Shown: positions 48,074 through 57,206, counted from the first letter of the stretch. The stretch is 64,000 bases of DNA from Polynucleobacter ibericus (GCF_018687955.1 NZ_CP061309.1:1297564-1361563); one strand, 5' to 3'. Notes: generated by a model not told the origin, from the letters alone. Made by a program: numbers and translations.

Positions 48074-51000
48074 ACAAACCCCTAGACCTTAAAGAACTCA
48101 TGGTTGATCAAGTCGCTTTAGCTAAGCGCCTACGCCAAGAGACCTCTGGTGAAGTGATGACGGATAGCGCGAGCCGTGGACGCTATGCAACGGATGCTTC
48201 TATTTATCAAGCAATGCCAGTCGCTGTCTTTGTGCCTAAAACTGCACAAGATATTGCGAGCGCTATTCAGATTGCAGCTGAGCTCGGAGTACCCGTATTA
48301 CCACGTGGTGGTGGCACCAGTCAGTGCGGCCAAACTACGGGCGCTGCACTCGTAATTGATAACACCAAATACTTCAGAAATGTTTTAGATCTCAATCTAG
48401 ACAAAGGCTATGTTGAAGTTGAACCGGGCATCGTTCTTGATCACCTCAATGGCTCACTCAAGCAGCATGGTCTTTGGTATCCAGTCGATGTTTCTACTGC
48501 GGGACAAGCAACCATTGGAGGCATGGCAGGCAATAACTCTTGCGGTAGTCGCTCAATTGCTTACGGCAATATGGTGCACAACGTTTTAGGGATTGACGCT
48601 TGGCTAGCAGACGGAAGAATTGCCAACTTTAGTGATTACGCCAGCAGTACTGGCGCTGCCAAACAGTTGGGTGACTTTGTAAAAAATCTAGCCGCCACCC
48701 TCCAACCAGAAATCGAAGCGCGCTTTCCGAAGGTATTGAGAAGAGTTGCTGGCTATAACCTGGATATCTTTCATCCACAGAGTGAGTTGCCCTATACCCA
48801 GGATGGTAGCGTCAATCTTGCACACTTATTAGTTGGCAGTGAAGGCACCTTGGGCTATTTCAAGTCACTCAAACTCAAGCTAGCACCGTTGCCACAGCAC
48901 AAGGTACTGGGCATTGTGAACTTTGCTAGCTTTTATAAGGCAATGGATAGCGCCCAACATATTGTTAAGCTTGGTCCTACTGCAGTTGAGTTAGTGGATC
49001 GCACCATGATTGATTTAGCACGCAGCAATCCTAGCTTTAAGAAAACCATCGAAACCGCCTTAATCGATCACACTGCGCAAACTCCTGAAGCAATCTTATT
49101 GGTAGAGTTTTCGGGTGAAGCACATGCCCCGCTCTTAGAAAGGCTCAAGGCCCTCCAAGAGCTCATGAGCGATTTGGGATTACCGGGCTCTGTTGTGCCA
49201 ATGCCGGATGCACCTCTGCAAAAGAACTTATGGGAAGTCCGTAAAGCGGGCTTAAACATCATGATGAGCTTAAAGGGTGATGGCAAGCCGGTGAGCTTTA
49301 TTGAAGACTGCGCTGTTCCGCTGGAGAGTTTGGCTGATTACACCCAGGCATTGACGGATGTATTTTCTAAATATGGCTCACGTGGTACTTGGTATGCCCA
49401 TGCTTCTGTAGGCACCCTACATGTACGCCCTATTTTGGATATGCGCAGAGATGGCGCCCAGAAGATGCGTGCAGTTGCCGAAGAAGCGTCCGCCTTGGTA
49501 CGTAAGTACAAAGGTGCCTATAGCGGCGAACATGGTGATGGCTTATGCCGTGGTGAATGGATCTCCTGGCAATTTGGCCCAAAGATTACCGAAGCACTCG
49601 CAGAAATTAAGTACGCTTTTGATCCCAAAGGATTATTTAACCCGGGCAAGATCATCGATCCACCAAAGATGGATGACTCTACTCACTTTAGATTTCCGCC
49701 AAGTTACAAAGTCATTCCACTGCAGCCAGCATTAGACTGGTCCGCCTGGAACGTGCAAAACGATCCAGTCACTGAAGCTATAACTGCACCTGGTACTGGT
49801 GGCGATCCAGCGATGGGTTTGGCTAAAGCAGTGGAGATGTGCAATAACAATGGTCACTGCCGTAAATTTGACGCGGAAGTGATGTGTCCCAGTTATCGCG
49901 TCACACGCGATGAGAAGCACCTCACCCGCGGTAGAGCCAACACCTTACGTCTTGCCCTTTCAAATCAACTCGATATCAAAGATGAAAGTTCTCCACTAGG
50001 CAGCGATGCCATCAAAGAAGTGATGGAGCTCTGTGTGAGCTGTAAAGCGTGTCGCCGCGAGTGCCCTACAGGCGTAGACATGGCCAAGATGAAGATTGAG
50101 TTCTTATCCGCTTATAAGAAGCGCGTGGGTCACTCACTCAGGGATCTGGCTGTTGCTTATCTTCCTAAATACGCGGGCACTATCAGCAATATTCCGCTGT
50201 TGCCAGCAATCCTAAACTTGCGCAACCACATTGCACCAATTGCCAAGCTTCAAGAGTGGATCATGGGCATTTCAGCGCAAAGAAGTTTGCCAATTTGGAA
50301 GGGTAAGAACTTCTGGAATAAGAAGGACAAGAATTCTTATCAATACACTCCAGAACAATTAGCAAGCAATGAAAACGGTAAAGGTGTCGTGCTGTTAGCC
50401 GATACATTTAATGCTTACTTTGAAGATGAAAATCTCATCGCAGCATTAAAGGTGCTAAAGGCTGCAGGCTATCGTGTGCATATTCCCAATAAAAGTCAAA
50501 GCAAGAGTCAAAGCAATGCGGCTAAACCAGCGAATAAAGCAGAAAGCGGCTGCTCTAAAGAGTTTTGCTGTGGCAGAACTTATCTTGCAGCCGGCATGGT
50601 CGACAAAGCTAAAGCTACTCTGGGTGAGTTAGTTGATCATCTCGCGCCTTATGCAGATCAGAACATTCCGATTATTGGCTTGGAGCCTTCTTGTCTCTTT
50701 ACCTTAAAGGATGAAGCTTTAGTGATGGGCTTTGGCGAGCGTGCTGTGAGTGTTTCTAAGCAAGCACAACTCTTAGAAGAGTTCTTGGCTAGTGAAGTCA
50801 GAGCCGGCAAGCTCAAGCTCAATCTAAAAGCAGCAGATAAATCTGTACTCTTTCATGGTCACTGCCATCAGAAGTCATTTGCAGCCGTTACCCCTGCAAT
50901 GGAATTACTCAAACTCATTCCGAATGCTGAGCCAAAGTTAATTGAATCTTCTTGCTGCGGTATGGCTGGTAGTTTTGGTTATGAGGCGGAGCATATTGAA

Positions 51001-51159
51001 GTCTCTAAGCAAATGGCCGAAGCCAGTTTATTGCCAAGTATTCGCAAATCACCAGATACTTGGGTGGTGGCTGATGGTACGAGCTGTCGTCATCAAATTG
51101 CTGATGGTACGCAAAGAGAAGCGGTGCATATCGCCAGAATCTTGGCAGCACACCTGTAA
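48070..51159 (+). CDS. Fused FAD-linked 2-hydroxyacid dehydrogenase (GlcD-GlcF type)
   Basis: A 1029-residue flavo-iron-sulfur protein. Residues 50-270 hold the PCMH-type FAD domain (LPRGGGTSQCGQTTGAALV, GGMAGNNSCGSRS). The FAD-oxidase C domain follows to about 550 (GEHGDGLCRGEW, FNPGKIIDPP). Then come two Fe-S regions (C591, C597 and C606; C655, C658, C661 and C665) and a CCG-domain half with FHGHCHQKS and SSCCGMAGSFG. It combines GlcD and GlcF in one chain. It would oxidise glycolate, D-lactate or D-2-hydroxyglutarate and pass electrons to the quinone pool. The partner aminotransferase favours glycolate. Confidence 0.9.
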   Translation: MNKPLDLKELMVDQVALAKRLRQETSGEVMTDSASRGRYATDASIYQAMPVAVFVPKTAQDIASAIQIAAELGVPVLPRGGGTSQCGQTTGAALVIDNTKYFRNVLDLNLDKGYVEVEPGIVLDHLNGSLKQHGLWYPVDVSTAGQATIGGMAGNNSCGSRSIAYGNMVHNVLGIDAWLADGRIANFSDYASSTGAAKQLGDFVKNLAATLQPEIEARFPKVLRRVAGYNLDIFHPQSELPYTQDGSVNLAHLLVGSEGTLGYFKSLKLKLAPLPQHKVLGIVNFASFYKAMDSAQHIVKLGPTAVELVDRTMIDLARSNPSFKKTIETALIDHTAQTPEAILLVEFSGEAHAPLLERLKALQELMSDLGLPGSVVPMPDAPLQKNLWEVRKAGLNIMMSLKGDGKPVSFIEDCAVPLESLADYTQALTDVFSKYGSRGTWYAHASVGTLHVRPILDMRRDGAQKMRAVAEEASALVRKYKGAYSGEHGDGLCRGEWISWQFGPKITEALAEIKYAFDPKGLFNPGKIIDPPKMDDSTHFRFPPSYKVIPLQPALDWSAWNVQNDPVTEAITAPGTGGDPAMGLAKAVEMCNNNGHCRKFDAEVMCPSYRVTRDEKHLTRGRANTLRLALSNQLDIKDESSPLGSDAIKEVMELCVSCKACRRECPTGVDMAKMKIEFLSAYKKRVGHSLRDLAVAYLPKYAGTISNIPLLPAILNLRNHIAPIAKLQEWIMGISAQRSLPIWKGKNFWNKKDKNSYQYTPEQLASNENGKGVVLLADTFNAYFEDENLIAALKVLKAAGYRVHIPNKSQSKSQSNAAKPANKAESGCSKEFCCGRTYLAAGMVDKAKATLGELVDHLAPYADQNIPIIGLEPSCLFTLKDEALVMGFGERAVSVSKQAQLLEEFLASEVRAGKLKLNLKAADKSVLFHGHCHQKSFAAVTPAMELLKLIPNAEPKLIESSCCGMAGSFGYEAEHIEVSKQMAEASLLPSIRKSPDTWVVADGTSCRHQIADGTQREAVHIARILAAHL

Positions 51160-51196
51160 TACTACTAAGAAGAAAAGTAGATCAGCTATGGCGTGA

Positions 51197-51568
51197 TTAA
51201 CGAATCACTCCATAGCCCACCATCAGCAAAGTTCCCGTCAGTAAGGCCGGAACCAATCGCTTGGTGGGTTTAGAAATCATTACGCCAATCGCTAGAGCGC
51301 AGATCAGAATGCGGATCCACAAAGGCACAGTTGCCATCAAGCCGAGTGGCATCACAATCAAGCGCACAGTTAAAGCAGCAACCATTGCATAAGTTACTGC
51401 AGCTAACCAGCGGAAGATCTCGCTATCTTGATTAATACTCTGCGACAAAAACACGCCAATGGCACGGCAGAAGTAAGTGCCTAGACAAGCGCCTACCAAA
51501 GCGATCCATAAGCCCCACCCAGTAAGAGCATCACTCATATGGTTGAGAGTATCCATCGCCCCGCTCAT
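51197..51568 (-). CDS. azlD: AzlD-family branched-chain amino acid exporter subunit
   Basis: A 123-residue membrane protein with about four hydrophobic segments, the small partner of AzlC in branched-chain amino acid export. The LWIALVGACLGTYFCRAIGVFL start and the C-terminal KRLVPALLTGTLLMVGYG suit AzlD. Its start overlaps the azlC stop by four bases. Confidence 0.88.
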   Translation of the reverse strand: MSGAMDTLNHMSDALTGWGLWIALVGACLGTYFCRAIGVFLSQSINQDSEIFRWLAAVTYAMVAALTVRLIVMPLGLMATVPLWIRILICALAIGVMISKPTKRLVPALLTGTLLMVGYGVIR

Positions 51569-52350
51569 CCCAGCACTCCAGCTTTTTTGCGCAAGAACTT
51601 GCGATCAATAAAGTAAGCCAAGGTGCCCGCAACTACACCAGCTGTTAACAAGCTGGTGTCACGATCAATAATAAAAAAGATAGGGCCAAAGATGCATCCC
51701 AATAAAAGTGCGATGCGATTAATCCAAGGCTTCACCTCAGTAAAGGTCAGCAGGAAGAACAGTGGGTTAATAAACACCAAGCCTAAGGTAACTGCCTTAG
51801 GCACCATGCCAGCCAGGTAATAACCTAAGACTGTTCCAGGTACAGAGATCAACCAACACAAGAGTCCTAGCCCAACAAAGTAACTCAGGCGATGTTTAAT
51901 CTCAATCGCATGAAACTCCCTCATTGAGATCGCCCATGCTGTCATAGCTAACAAATGTACTGAAGCATAGAGACTGCGATTGCGATCTTTTTGATGAAAC
52001 TGCGGAAAGAGTGTCACCGTCATCGTAATAAAGCGTGTTGAGGTGAGTGTGACAGCTAGAGCAATGGCAACAACGGATGAGCCAGTAATTGCCATCTCTA
52101 GCAATACGACCTGCCCTGGTAAGGCGAACATGAAAAATGAGGTAAAGGTCGTAAACCAAACATCAAAGCCATTGGTTTTACCCATTGCCCCAAATCCCAC
52201 CATGCCAGCAAAGAGGACCATCGCAGGAGCGCCTGCTGCATCCCGAATGCCAGACCAAAATGCATGACTTGGATTTTTAAAACGTTGAACCGCGTTCTCT
52301 TCTAGCGCGATTTCACTAGGATCAATAGAGGGCTGGTTAGAGGAACACAT
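51565..52350 (-). CDS. azlC: AzlC-family branched-chain amino acid permease
   Basis: Large subunit of the AzlCD exporter. The family start AFWSGIRDAAGAPAMVLFAGMVGFGAMGK is seen in pieces (GIRDAAGAPAMVL and GMVGFGAM), followed by FFMFALPGQVVLLEMA and VTLTSTRFITMTVTLFP, with about seven hydrophobic segments. The frame is open to 52413, but the extra part encodes a short tandem repeat and overlaps queG, so I chose the ATG at 52350 (261 residues). Neither start has a clear ribosome site. Confidence 0.85.
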   Translation of the reverse strand: MCSSNQPSIDPSEIALEENAVQRFKNPSHAFWSGIRDAAGAPAMVLFAGMVGFGAMGKTNGFDVWFTTFTSFFMFALPGQVVLLEMAITGSSVVAIALAVTLTSTRFITMTVTLFPQFHQKDRNRSLYASVHLLAMTAWAISMREFHAIEIKHRLSYFVGLGLLCWLISVPGTVLGYYLAGMVPKAVTLGLVFINPLFFLLTFTEVKPWINRIALLLGCIFGPIFFIIDRDTSLLTAGVVAGTLAYFIDRKFLRKKAGVLG

Positions 52351-52357
52351 GGATGAA

Positions 52358-52384
52358 TTGTAAGCCTTGTAAGCCTTGTAAGTC
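52358..52384. repeat. Short tandem repeat between azlC and queG
   Basis: Three direct copies of a 9-base unit, TTGTAAGCC, the third with one change (TTGTAAGTC). In the extended azlC frame it would encode repeated Tyr-Lys-Ala-type residues. It sits just before the chosen azlC start and could vary in copy number. Confidence 0.7.
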
Positions 52385-52394
52385 TTCCAAGGCT

Positions 52395-53489
52395 CTAAGG
52401 CCCCAAGGCCCATTTGATATGTTCAGCCACTAATGTGTCTGCATCGGCAAGAGCATCGCTTAATGCTAAGCGTATTGCACCCTTATCAACATCGGCTACT
52501 TGATCACTCGCAAGCGCATTGCCCATGGCTACTGCTAAATTACGGCGCCAGCGGCTATAGCCAATTCTCCGAATAGCACTTCCTTCATGGCGTTGCTCAA
52601 ACTCTACTTCAGTCCATGACCATAGGTGTAATAGTGATGCCTGCCCTAAGCCATGGCGCTGTGCAAAGTCTGGTAACTCAGTGCGCTTGGCAAATTTATT
52701 CCAAGGACAAATCAATTGGCAATCATCGCAACCATATACACGATTACCCATGGCAGATCTGAATTCCACCGGAATGGCCTCTGGATTTTCAATCGTGAGA
52801 TAAGAGATGCAACGCCGCGCATCCAATAGATATGGCGCAGTAATGGCTTGTGTAGGACAAACATCAATGCAAGAGGTGCAAGTGCCACAATGCTCTTCAA
52901 TCTCTTGATCTAGCGGTAATGGCACATCTACCAAGATCTCACCCAAGAAAAACGTGGAACCAGATTCTCGATTGAGCAAGAGCGTGTGTTTGCCACGCCA
53001 TCCTAATCCAGCCTTACGCGCTAACTCTACCTCCATTAATGGCGCAGAGTCTGTAAATACGCGATACCCAAACGCACCAATTTTTTCTTTGATCAGCTTG
53101 GCAAATTCTTGTAAACGGTTACGCAGCACCTTGTGATAATCGCGCCCACGGGCATACATCGACACCACTGCTTGCTTAGGATCTTCAAGCCGTTGCCATT
53201 CGCCATCAAAATTAGTATCAGGCGGCAAATAGTTCATCGACACGCAAATCACGCGCACTGTACCGGGCACTAAGAGTTCTGGGTTGGCGCGTAAATCTGC
53301 GTGACGCTGCATGTACTCCATATGACCATGGCGCCCTTCTGCTAGCCAATCATTGAGGCGCTCACTGGCGGGTCCAAGGTGGGTATCCGTAATGCGCAAG
53401 CCATCAAAGCCCAAGGCCGTAGCTTGAGCGCCAAGCCAACCACGTAGGCTGGACTCATCTAAAGACTGAGGGTTGGCAGATAAAGACAT
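52395..53489 (-). CDS. queG: Epoxyqueuosine reductase
   Basis: Last step of queuosine synthesis in tRNA: reduces epoxyqueuosine using cobalamin and two 4Fe-4S clusters. The ferredoxin-like cysteines are in CGTCTSCIDVCPTQAI and CDDCQLICPWN. The N-terminal domain with DSAPLMEVELARKAGLGW WRGK-type motif (ARKAGLGWRGKHTLL) binds cobalamin. Length 364. The need for cobalamin fits the riboswitch-controlled receptor at 12.6 kb, and gluQ further modifies its product. Confidence 0.96.
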   Translation of the reverse strand: MSLSANPQSLDESSLRGWLGAQATALGFDGLRITDTHLGPASERLNDWLAEGRHGHMEYMQRHADLRANPELLVPGTVRVICVSMNYLPPDTNFDGEWQRLEDPKQAVVSMYARGRDYHKVLRNRLQEFAKLIKEKIGAFGYRVFTDSAPLMEVELARKAGLGWRGKHTLLLNRESGSTFFLGEILVDVPLPLDQEIEEHCGTCTSCIDVCPTQAITAPYLLDARRCISYLTIENPEAIPVEFRSAMGNRVYGCDDCQLICPWNKFAKRTELPDFAQRHGLGQASLLHLWSWTEVEFEQRHEGSAIRRIGYSRWRRNLAVAMGNALASDQVADVDKGAIRLALSDALADADTLVAEHIKWALGP

Positions 53490-53532
53490 ATGGAATACAG
53501 AATGTAGCGCAATAATTGAATAAACTAGAGAA

Positions 53533-54069
53533 ATGGCGCAAACACAGGCAATCCCTTCCCCAAATACTGCAATAGATCTCTATTGTAGGCAGGAAGCCGA
53601 TACCGCCAAAATTGCCGAGCAGCTAGCTGCCAGTTGTGAGCAGTTTTTGACTAAGCAGCTTGGATCGCATCTCAATATCTCCCTGGAGGGGGATTTAGGC
53701 GCCGGCAAAACCACCTTTGCGAGATACCTCATTCAGGCACTCGGCCATGAAGGCAAAGTAAAGAGTCCAACCTATACCTTATGTGAACCCTATCCACTGC
53801 AATTACAAGAACAAATGGTCACTGTTCATCATTTTGATTTGTATCGCATGCGCGATCCATTGGAATGGCAAGAGGCTGGATTTGCAGAACACTTTGATGT
53901 TCCAGGTATTTGCCTAATCGAGTGGCCAGAAAAAGCAGAAGGTACTTTGCCAGGTTTTGATATTCAGATTCAATTAAGTGCAGGTACAGATGAAAATGAG
54001 CGCACGATGAAGATTAATGCAATCACTGCATCCGGAAAAATAGCATTACAAGAGTTTCAACTGAAGTAA
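53533..54069 (+). CDS. tsaE: tRNA threonylcarbamoyladenosine ATPase TsaE
   Basis: ATPase of the TsaBDE complex that makes the t6A37 modification. P-loop GDLGAGKTTFAR is at 53-64, with VKSPTYTLCEPY and HFDLYRMRDPLEW motifs of the family. At 178 residues it is longer at the N-terminus than E. coli TsaE (153). It is divergent from queG and is followed 14 bases later by amiC, a conserved neighbour. Confidence 0.94.
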   Translation: MAQTQAIPSPNTAIDLYCRQEADTAKIAEQLAASCEQFLTKQLGSHLNISLEGDLGAGKTTFARYLIQALGHEGKVKSPTYTLCEPYPLQLQEQMVTVHHFDLYRMRDPLEWQEAGFAEHFDVPGICLIEWPEKAEGTLPGFDIQIQLSAGTDENERTMKINAITASGKIALQEFQLK

Positions 54070-54083
54070 TACATTAGTAATTA

Positions 54084-55430
54084 ATGAGTACAAAAAAGAC
54101 CAATCTCTCTCGAAGGCAGCATCTCAAGACTTCAGCAAAGTTCTTGAGCTTTGCGCTCTTGCTGACTGAGGTCGATATTGCTTGGGGAGCTAAAATCTTG
54201 GGCGTGCGTGTCTGGCCTTCCGAGGACTACACCCGCGTTACTTTAGAGTCCGATACACCGCTACCGATTACCCAGCAGATTTTGACGAACCCAGATCGTT
54301 TAGTGGTGGATGTACAGGGACTAGAACTTAATCCTACGCTGAAAGATTTGGTAGCCAAAGTAAAACCCAATGACCCGTATATCTCACAGGTTCGCGTTGG
54401 GCAATTTCAGCCAGGCACAGTACGTTTGGTATTTGATCTTAAAGAGCCGATCAAACCACAACTCTTTACTTTAGACCCCATTGGTGAATACAACTACCGT
54501 ATGGTATTTGATCTTTATCCGACTACACCATTAGATCCATTGATGGCTTTAGTGAAAAGTAGCGCCAAAAAAGAAAGCGCGCTAGAGAAATCCAATGAAG
54601 AAGTAGATTTGATTGCTCAGTTCGCCACCAAGAAAGAAAAGGAGCTTGCTAAGACTCCAGCGGCACCTGTAGCACAAGCTATTCCAGAAACTAAAGAGCT
54701 GCCTGCACCCGCTAAATACAAGCGCTTGATCACAATCGCGATTGACCCCGGGCATGGCGGCGAAGATCCAGGCGCTATTGGAGCAGCAGGGTCTCGAGAA
54801 AAGAACGTAGTTCTATCTATTGCGAAGCGTCTCAGAGATAAGATTGAAGGCGAAGCGTACATGCGCCCTTTCTTAACCAGAGATGGTGATTACTTTGTGC
54901 CACTACATGCCAGGGTGCAAAAAGCACGACGGGTTGAAGCTGACCTATTTGTATCCATTCATGCAGATGCGTTTATTGAGCCAAGAGCCAGGGGAGCATC
55001 AGTATTTGCACTCTCGCAAATGGGTGCCAGTAGCACGACGGCACGCTGGATGGCCAATAAAGAAAATGCCTCTGACCTGATTGGCGGCATCAATATCAAG
55101 ACACAAGATAGGCAGGTTGCGAACCTACTCCTCGATATGTCCACTACTGCGCAGATCAAAGACTCTTTGCAAGTAGGCAATTCGATTCTGAAGCAAATCG
55201 GTGGCTTTGCAGCACTACATAAACCTAAGGTTGAACAGGCCAGCTTTGCTGTTTTGAAGGCTCCAGACATCCCCTCTATCCTGGTTGAGACTGCTTTTAT
55301 TAGTAATCCCCAGGAAGAGGCAAGATTGAATGATGAGGGCTATCAAGACCGCATTGCGGAGGCTATTTTGAGAGGAATTAAGGATTATTTTTCCAAAAAT
55401 CCACCAGTCGCCAGACGGGTCAACTCCTAG
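54084..55430 (+). CDS. amiC: N-acetylmuramoyl-L-alanine amidase (AmiC-type)
   Basis: Periplasmic zinc amidase that cleaves the peptide from peptidoglycan glycan strands at division. Residues 7-35 look like a Tat signal (SRRQHLK followed by a hydrophobic stretch), as in E. coli AmiC. An AMIN domain (VRVWPSEDYTRVTLESD) follows at 40-150, then a low-complexity linker and the Amidase_3 domain: IAIDPGHGGEDPGAIG, REKNVVLSIA, LFVSIHADA, ILVETAFISNP with the catalytic Glu. It follows tsaE, a common order. Confidence 0.95.
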   Translation: MSTKKTNLSRRQHLKTSAKFLSFALLLTEVDIAWGAKILGVRVWPSEDYTRVTLESDTPLPITQQILTNPDRLVVDVQGLELNPTLKDLVAKVKPNDPYISQVRVGQFQPGTVRLVFDLKEPIKPQLFTLDPIGEYNYRMVFDLYPTTPLDPLMALVKSSAKKESALEKSNEEVDLIAQFATKKEKELAKTPAAPVAQAIPETKELPAPAKYKRLITIAIDPGHGGEDPGAIGAAGSREKNVVLSIAKRLRDKIEGEAYMRPFLTRDGDYFVPLHARVQKARRVEADLFVSIHADAFIEPRARGASVFALSQMGASSTTARWMANKENASDLIGGINIKTQDRQVANLLLDMSTTAQIKDSLQVGNSILKQIGGFAALHKPKVEQASFAVLKAPDIPSILVETAFISNPQEEARLNDEGYQDRIAEAILRGIKDYFSKNPPVARRVNS

Positions 55431-55516
55431 GAACTTGTAAGTACAAGGGCTGAGGGGCAGGCCCCGCAGACCTAAGGAAGACCAACAAACTTCTTGCTAT
55501 AATTTATGGCTTAACT

Positions 55517-55592
55517 GGGTCGGTAGCTCAGTCGGTAGAGCAGCGGACTTTTAATCCGTTGGTCGCGAGTTCGAATCTCGCCCGACCCACCA
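55517..55592 (+). tRNA. tRNA-Lys(UUU)
   Basis: A 76-base cloverleaf: acceptor arms GGGTCGG and CCGACCC, discriminator A and encoded CCA. D-arm TAGCTCAGTCGGTAGAG, anticodon stem GCGGA/TCCGT around the loop CTTTTAA (anticodon TTT), and T-loop GAGTTCGAATCTC follow. A strong terminator comes eight bases later. Confidence 0.98.
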
Positions 55593-55599
55593 GTTATAC

Positions 55600-55634
55600 A
55601 AAGGGATCACAGAAATGTGGTCCCTTTTCTTTTG
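55600..55634 (+). terminator. Rho-independent terminator of tRNA-Lys
   Basis: Eleven-base stem with one T-G pair (AAAGGGATCAC / GTGGTCCCTTT), 6-base loop, then a T-rich tract (TTCTTTT). Confidence 0.9.
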
Positions 55635-55816
55635 GTTGAATGAAATGCGGCGGTCACTGCGAGGACTCAATAGAAGATCTGTTGGACCGTGATGAGTGGG
55701 GATGGTGGGCGCTGAAAGAGACTGAGCGTCTCGATACACGACGGTTGTCGGGTTAACCGACATTTCATATATGGATAGCTAAAGGCAACTAACGACTCGT
55801 AGAAGACACCCAAAGA
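55635..55816. other. Non-coding gap behind tRNA-Lys
   Basis: No convincing gene is seen in these 182 bases. They hold two small inverted repeats: GAGAC..GTCTC near 55715-55735 and TGTCGG N5 CCGACA at 55746-55762. A reading frame on the minus strand here is the familiar artefact translated from the tRNA. No integrase fragment or copy of the tRNA 3' end was noticed. Confidence 0.5.
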
Positions 55817-55838
55817 AAAACCACCCGAAGGTGGTTTT
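55817..55838 (-). terminator. Terminator of the exported Ntn hydrolase gene
   Basis: Perfect stem AAAACCACC / GGTGGTTTT with a CGAA tetraloop. On the minus strand the stem runs into TTTTTCTTTG, 11 bases after the gene stop. Confidence 0.9.
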
Positions 55839-55848
55839 ATGGGGTAGC

Positions 55849-56976
55849 TTATTTTAAGAACTCTGTCGTCACATCATTTTGTGGGTATGGTAATTTATCG
55901 ACCTGCCAAGTCTTTGATTTGCCGGACTTAAATACTTCATTCAAATTAATCTCAATAAAGTTCGTACGATTTGCATAGTTTGCAATTTTCATGCGATTAT
56001 TTTTTAAGTCCTTGATATTGACCCACTGTGTGTAATCAGAAGTAATCTGCTTACCATCCATTGACCGAGCAACTCCAACAGGAATATCAACGTTATTCAA
56101 TATATGATCAGCAGCCTGCATAGCATCAATACTATTGCTTGGCTGATAGGTAAAATGCTTCAGATAAGTTGCTCTGACAAAACGTGATGGAGGAGTGTAA
56201 TCTGCTGGTAAACCCATTAAACCACCACCCTGACCCAATTCAGTCACATTCGTATTGCCTACAGTTACAGATGACGTTGCTGTGGATGTAAGTGATAGAT
56301 AGTTGCGCACATTATTAAGATGCCAGTCATAGGTCGGGGCGTTAGTTAACACCCCCGCAACGTTGTTGTGGATCATCATTTGACCCTTCACAAACTCAAC
56401 AACAATACTGTCGCCCCCACGATCCGTTAACACCAGATGCAGCCAAGGCGGAGTTGGCAAACCTTTAACTTCGTTTGGGTCAAACCACACCTTATATTTA
56501 GGAAGCTCGCTTCGTAACTCCTTAACCGAGCCAAACATGCCTAAAATAAAGCCTCCTAAGTTCAAGATAGAAACGTAGTTCTTATCTTGTGGAGTAACGG
56601 TTTGATATTCAGTAAAGCCAGGTAAAAAATTTCCGCTAATGGCAAGGCCAGCCTCATTTTGACCCTCTAAATATGCAGGGGGCCCTGCTAATACTCCGGG
56701 CGCAATTGCGACAAAAGCATACTTACTCGATAGGCTTGTTGCAGGCAGCTTTAGTGATGCTGGTGCGCTAAGGGAAATAGGCGTGCCTTTGGGGTTTGCC
56801 GTGAGCTGCCACTTCATATCAAAAGCCCATTCCATGGTTCTTCCCGCAACTACCGATCCATCTTTTGCAACTATATTGACGGCGGTACAGGCATCACTTA
56901 TTAATGGGGAAAATACTAGGGCAGCTGAAACTGAAGCGGCTACTACTTTATTAATCATAGTTTGTTTCATAGTCAT
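55849..56976 (-). CDS. Exported choloylglycine hydrolase/penicillin acylase-family Ntn amidase
   Basis: A 375-residue N-terminal-nucleophile hydrolase of the penicillin V acylase/bile salt hydrolase family. A signal peptide (VVAASVSAALVFSPLISDA) ends just before C30, which would become the catalytic N-terminal cysteine after export. The family pocket residue R46 is kept (GRTMEW), but the aspartate three residues on is Glu (E49). VLTNAP carries the conserved Asn and SRFVRATY the Arg. Such enzymes cleave amide bonds of penicillin V, bile salts or N-acyl-homoserine lactones. The substrate here is unknown. It is the last gene of the minus-strand accessory cluster. Confidence 0.9.
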   Translation of the reverse strand: MTMKQTMINKVVAASVSAALVFSPLISDACTAVNIVAKDGSVVAGRTMEWAFDMKWQLTANPKGTPISLSAPASLKLPATSLSSKYAFVAIAPGVLAGPPAYLEGQNEAGLAISGNFLPGFTEYQTVTPQDKNYVSILNLGGFILGMFGSVKELRSELPKYKVWFDPNEVKGLPTPPWLHLVLTDRGGDSIVVEFVKGQMMIHNNVAGVLTNAPTYDWHLNNVRNYLSLTSTATSSVTVGNTNVTELGQGGGLMGLPADYTPPSRFVRATYLKHFTYQPSNSIDAMQAADHILNNVDIPVGVARSMDGKQITSDYTQWVNIKDLKNNRMKIANYANRTNFIEINLNEVFKSGKSKTWQVDKLPYPQNDVTTEFLK

Positions 56977-57009
56977 CTTTCTGGGTGGCTTAAGTTGATC
57001 AACAAAATA

Positions 57010-57039
57010 CTAATATTCATATGTAAATATAAATATTAG
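57010..57039. promoter_or_regulatory. Inverted repeat upstream of the exported amidase
   Basis: Perfect 8-base arms CTAATATT and AATATTAG with a 14-base A/T-rich spacer, 34 bases before the amidase start. The position suits an operator or promoter element, but the composition is A/T-rich and the repeat may be chance. Confidence 0.35.
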
Positions 57040-57206
57040 CGGCAGGTAAACGCAATACAACATTTAAAGTATCTGTATTTGTAGTGAGCTTTATCTTATT
57101 TTTTGGCATTGTGATTAGTCAGTTATGAATGGGCGCTAATACGCATTATTTAAATTCGATAAATCATTAAGGAGTAAGGAGATGTCATATCCAATAAAGT
57201 ACTCCC

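Noticed and set aside
55551-55763. Minus-strand 70-residue reading frame ending WVGRDSNSRPTD
   Set aside because: The C-terminal part is the familiar artefact from translating a tRNA gene backwards; it overlaps tRNA-Lys and its terminator.
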